Source: Oikopleura dioica
Taxonomy: Eukaryota; Chordata; Appendicularia; Copelata; Oikopleuridae
Length of the DNA stretch: 64,000 nucleotides
Direction of reading: 5' to 3'
Assembly: GCA_907165135.1 (NCBI GenBank)
Contig: OU015566.1
Location: 8,416,157 to 8,480,156 of the forward strand
Shown piece by piece: positions 61,756 to 64,000 of this stretch. The notes under the pieces were generated by a model that worked only from the letters and a program-made list of their open reading frames with translations, was not told the DNA's origin and ran no database searches. Numbering within the stretch: the stretch's first letter is position 1; the number at the start of each line of letters is the position of its first letter. A program made the translations under genes and the position numbers.

Positions 61756-64000
61756 ATGAGGTTGCTCAATTTTTGGGCTTCCTTGCCCATCTTAGTGAAC
61801 AGTAATGATAGAATCTGCAGTACAGACACTTGCATCAACGGGGATTGTGAATTTGGCCTTTGTCTTTGCCACAAAGGATGGGCAGGAGAAGGTTGCAGTG
61901 AGAAAATTTGTGATTGTGAGAATGGAACTTGCGATCAATCAACGAAGACCTGTAGTTGTAAAGACCACTGGGGAGGAGAGCGCTGCGAAATTCCAGTATG
62001 TGACGATTGTAGCAGTCAAGGAGGCGAATGCCAGCCCGGTGGTGTCTGCAAATGCAAAGAAGGATGGACTGGTAGCAGATGCTCGAAAGCAGTTTGCTCA
62101 CAGCAATGTGAAAATGGTGGTCGCTGCACTGCACCAGATTTGTGCTCTTGCAAAGATAACTGGAGCGGACCAAGCTGCAAAAGATATGGACCCAAAGCCA
62201 AGATTTGTTCTTTTACGTCCGCTCGTGTGATGTTATTTGACGAGTCTATTCATTTTATTCAAAAGAACGATGAAATTAAATGCACGGTCTCACTGTTCAA
62301 AAGTCGGGACATTGACATTCAGTTGCGAACGGACACAAATGATCTAATTGCGAGGTCAATGAGCGAAACAATCATCCTCTCACAACAGTCCCCTTTTTCG
62401 ACAAATTTCGGTGAAAATCGACAAGAGTTTTCCTTTTCTGAGCTGGTCATAATTTCTACCGGCGAAGAAGTTTGGATAAAATACACTGGTAGTGAAATTC
62501 CTGGAGGGCTGTGTTCTAGCTCTGTTTCTCAGACATCTGATCTTCTCTTGCCAAATGGAAAACTTCCATCAAACTGCTATTATGAGCCTCCAATAAAGAG
62601 TAAAATCAAGCATGCTCAACTGGCAGATACCTGCGATCACCTAATGCAGTTGGGAAATTTCAACAAGTGCGCTAAGGTCGTCCCAATCGCTGCTGATCTC
62701 ATGTCTAAATGTGTATCAGAGCTTTCCCAGCAATGTTCTGATTCTCATAATACTGATTGTCTTTGCCATGTTATGTCTGGCTGGGCAAGTACTTGCGCTC
62801 AGTATGGCTTCGAAGTAGGGAATTGGCGTCGGGCTGACCTCTGCCCAGAGCCGAATTGCCCGAAAAATCAGATCTGGTCAGAGTCTGTCGATTTATGTAC
62901 GCCAAATTGCGCCGATAAACGCAATGAAAATTCGTACTCCTGTCCTATAATGAACAAATTTCCTGGATGTACCTGTCCTGAGAAGCAAATTCTTCGAGAA
63001 GACGGCATTTGTGTCAGTGAAGAAGCGTGTGGATGCACATTGAATGATAAGTTTTACGTTCAAGGTTCTGTTGTATCCACAAATGAAGAAGTATGCTCGT
63101 GCAAAGGGCTCAGTTGGGCTTGCAAAAAGCCTGATGCGAGTCCACGTCGATGCAGACTCTTTGGAGCGGGGCACATTGACGATTTTGATGGCGGGCAGAA
63201 TAGCCTTCACTCACATGGAAATTATATCGCTCTCCGGCTGCCTTCATTATCGATAAAAGTCGAGTTCAGCCAATGCGCAGGGGATCAGTATTCAATCTGT
63301 ATGCACAAAGTATCTGTGGACAACGAAGATGGTAACCATATCCGACTTGGTCCTAGTGACGCTATATTCATTGATGGCGAGCGAGTTCTTGGGATTCATG
63401 AGAATGAATCTATCCGAATTTATGGTTGTCTCAGACTAGTGTCATTGAAATTCTCGAACTGGACATCGTCATTTCTTTTGTTCCAGGCGTAAGTGTGATG
63501 ATTGAATACAGAGGGACAGAAAGTTTCGAGGGTATTTGCGCTCCGAAGACAACTATGGCGAATACTGGGCATTATGACGTTGACTTTCAACACTTCGCCA
63601 GCATCTTTAATCTTTTGCCTCAAAGAAACCTGATTCTACCAGTTCAGAAAATCGGAAACTGTGCCCGCGAAAGATTCGAAATGTGTCAAGTCTTTGTTTC
63701 ACAAGATCTGAAAGAATGCAATCACGTGATTCCCCCAGAGATTTTTATTGCAAGATGTCAAGCGGATATCTGCAATTGTTTCAACGAGGTTGGATGTCAT
63801 CAAGTTATTTGTGAATCTGTAGCAGAGTATATAAGACATTGTAAAAATGCGCTGGTCTCATCTTTGAAGAAGGAAATAATGACTCCAGAAATTTGTGTGA
63901 ATGAGTGTTCAAAAAATGAAATCTGGTCAGACTCTGTGTGTCCCCTCGAAGAAACCTGTCAGAACATGTCTTCGAAAAGAAAAGGTCACTGTTCGAAGAG
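61756..64000 (+). CDS. large secreted EGF/VWD/TIL protein, 5' part (continues past the window)
   Basis: The start at 61756 gives MRLLNFWASLPILVNS, a plausible signal peptide; the frame is open upstream to 61657. Four EGF-like/tenascin-type repeats follow (CINGDCEFGLCLCHKGWAGE, CENGTCDQSTKTCSC, CQPGGVCKCKEGWTG, CENGGRCTAPDLCSC). Then comes a novel-looking region, a C8-like cysteine block (CVSELSQQCSDSHNTDCLCH), a TIL-type segment (NCPKNQIWSE ... CTCPEKQILREDGICV) and a VWD domain opening CRLFGAGHIDDFDGG. After an intron at 63425-63486 the VWD continues and a second C8/TIL set begins. This is the mucin/SCO-spondin/zonadhesin type of gel-forming protein. In a larvacean a mucus-house role is possible, but it is inference. 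Confidence 0.85.

Noticed and set aside
1-64000. CRISPR arrays, bacterial operons, rRNA, tRNA
   Set aside because: None seen. Introns, splice signals and protein families are animal; a short tRNA could escape reading by eye.

Overview
The window looks like nuclear DNA of a larvacean tunicate, most likely Oikopleura dioica or a close relative. The evidence is very dense genes, introns mostly of 40-60 bp, chordate-type proteins (CHTOP, CERT, SNAP-25, TFG, spartin), and runs of same-strand genes 70-300 bp apart. In several of these runs the start codon sits 1-12 nt after a pyrimidine-rich AG. That is how spliced-leader (SL) trans-splice sites look in this lineage. The species is inferred, not proven.

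Layout. 1-9125: a secreted phospholipase-A2-like protein without the catalytic His/Asp, a uronyl 2-O-sulfotransferase-like enzyme, a CYP3-clan P450 (-), spartin (-) and GAR1. 9434-9560: a long hairpin. 10197-18095: O-GlcNAc transferase with a 1.6 kb intron, then SNAP-25. 18558-22040: a minus-strand coiled-coil gene, then an operon-like series on the plus strand: a protein with a DSGxxS motif, an 81-aa protein, an ERI-type exonuclease and an unknown gene.

22588-40913: the unknown gene is split by an 18.3 kb retroelement with a tyrosine recombinase. It has PAT/Ngaro-type split direct repeats (A 245 bp, identical copies; B 46 bp). It encodes, all on the minus strand, an RT, a DIRS-type RNase H, a tyrosine recombinase and a Gag-like protein. 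It also carries at least four large ORFs that I cannot assign (996, 911, 414 and 321 aa, the last with a RING-like finger) and a 36-aa membrane peptide. This is about three times the size of ordinary PAT/Ngaro elements as I know them. Two further features stand out: more than 30 short GGG-N3-4-CCC palindromes spread along the element, and a splice-acceptor-like AG just ahead of most ORF starts, suggesting an operon-like expression strategy. Joining the host flanks restores the interrupted gene's reading frame exactly.

40914-64000: the second half of the interrupted gene, then DRP1, TFG, CHTOP, a miniature ARID4-like gene, a 0.53 kb inverted-repeat element, COA6, malonyl-CoA decarboxylase, a SAM-domain protein, a gene-poor 1.9 kb stretch, a small membrane protein, cytochrome b5 reductase (with a coiled-coil gene nested antisense in one intron), the ceramide transporter CERT, and the 5' part of a large EGF/VWD/TIL secreted protein that runs off the window.

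The host genes are mostly housekeeping. The exceptional part is the 18 kb element. Exon limits were placed by eye from GT/AG and frame continuity; for several genes the exon lengths sum to whole codons, but positions may be off by a base or two.
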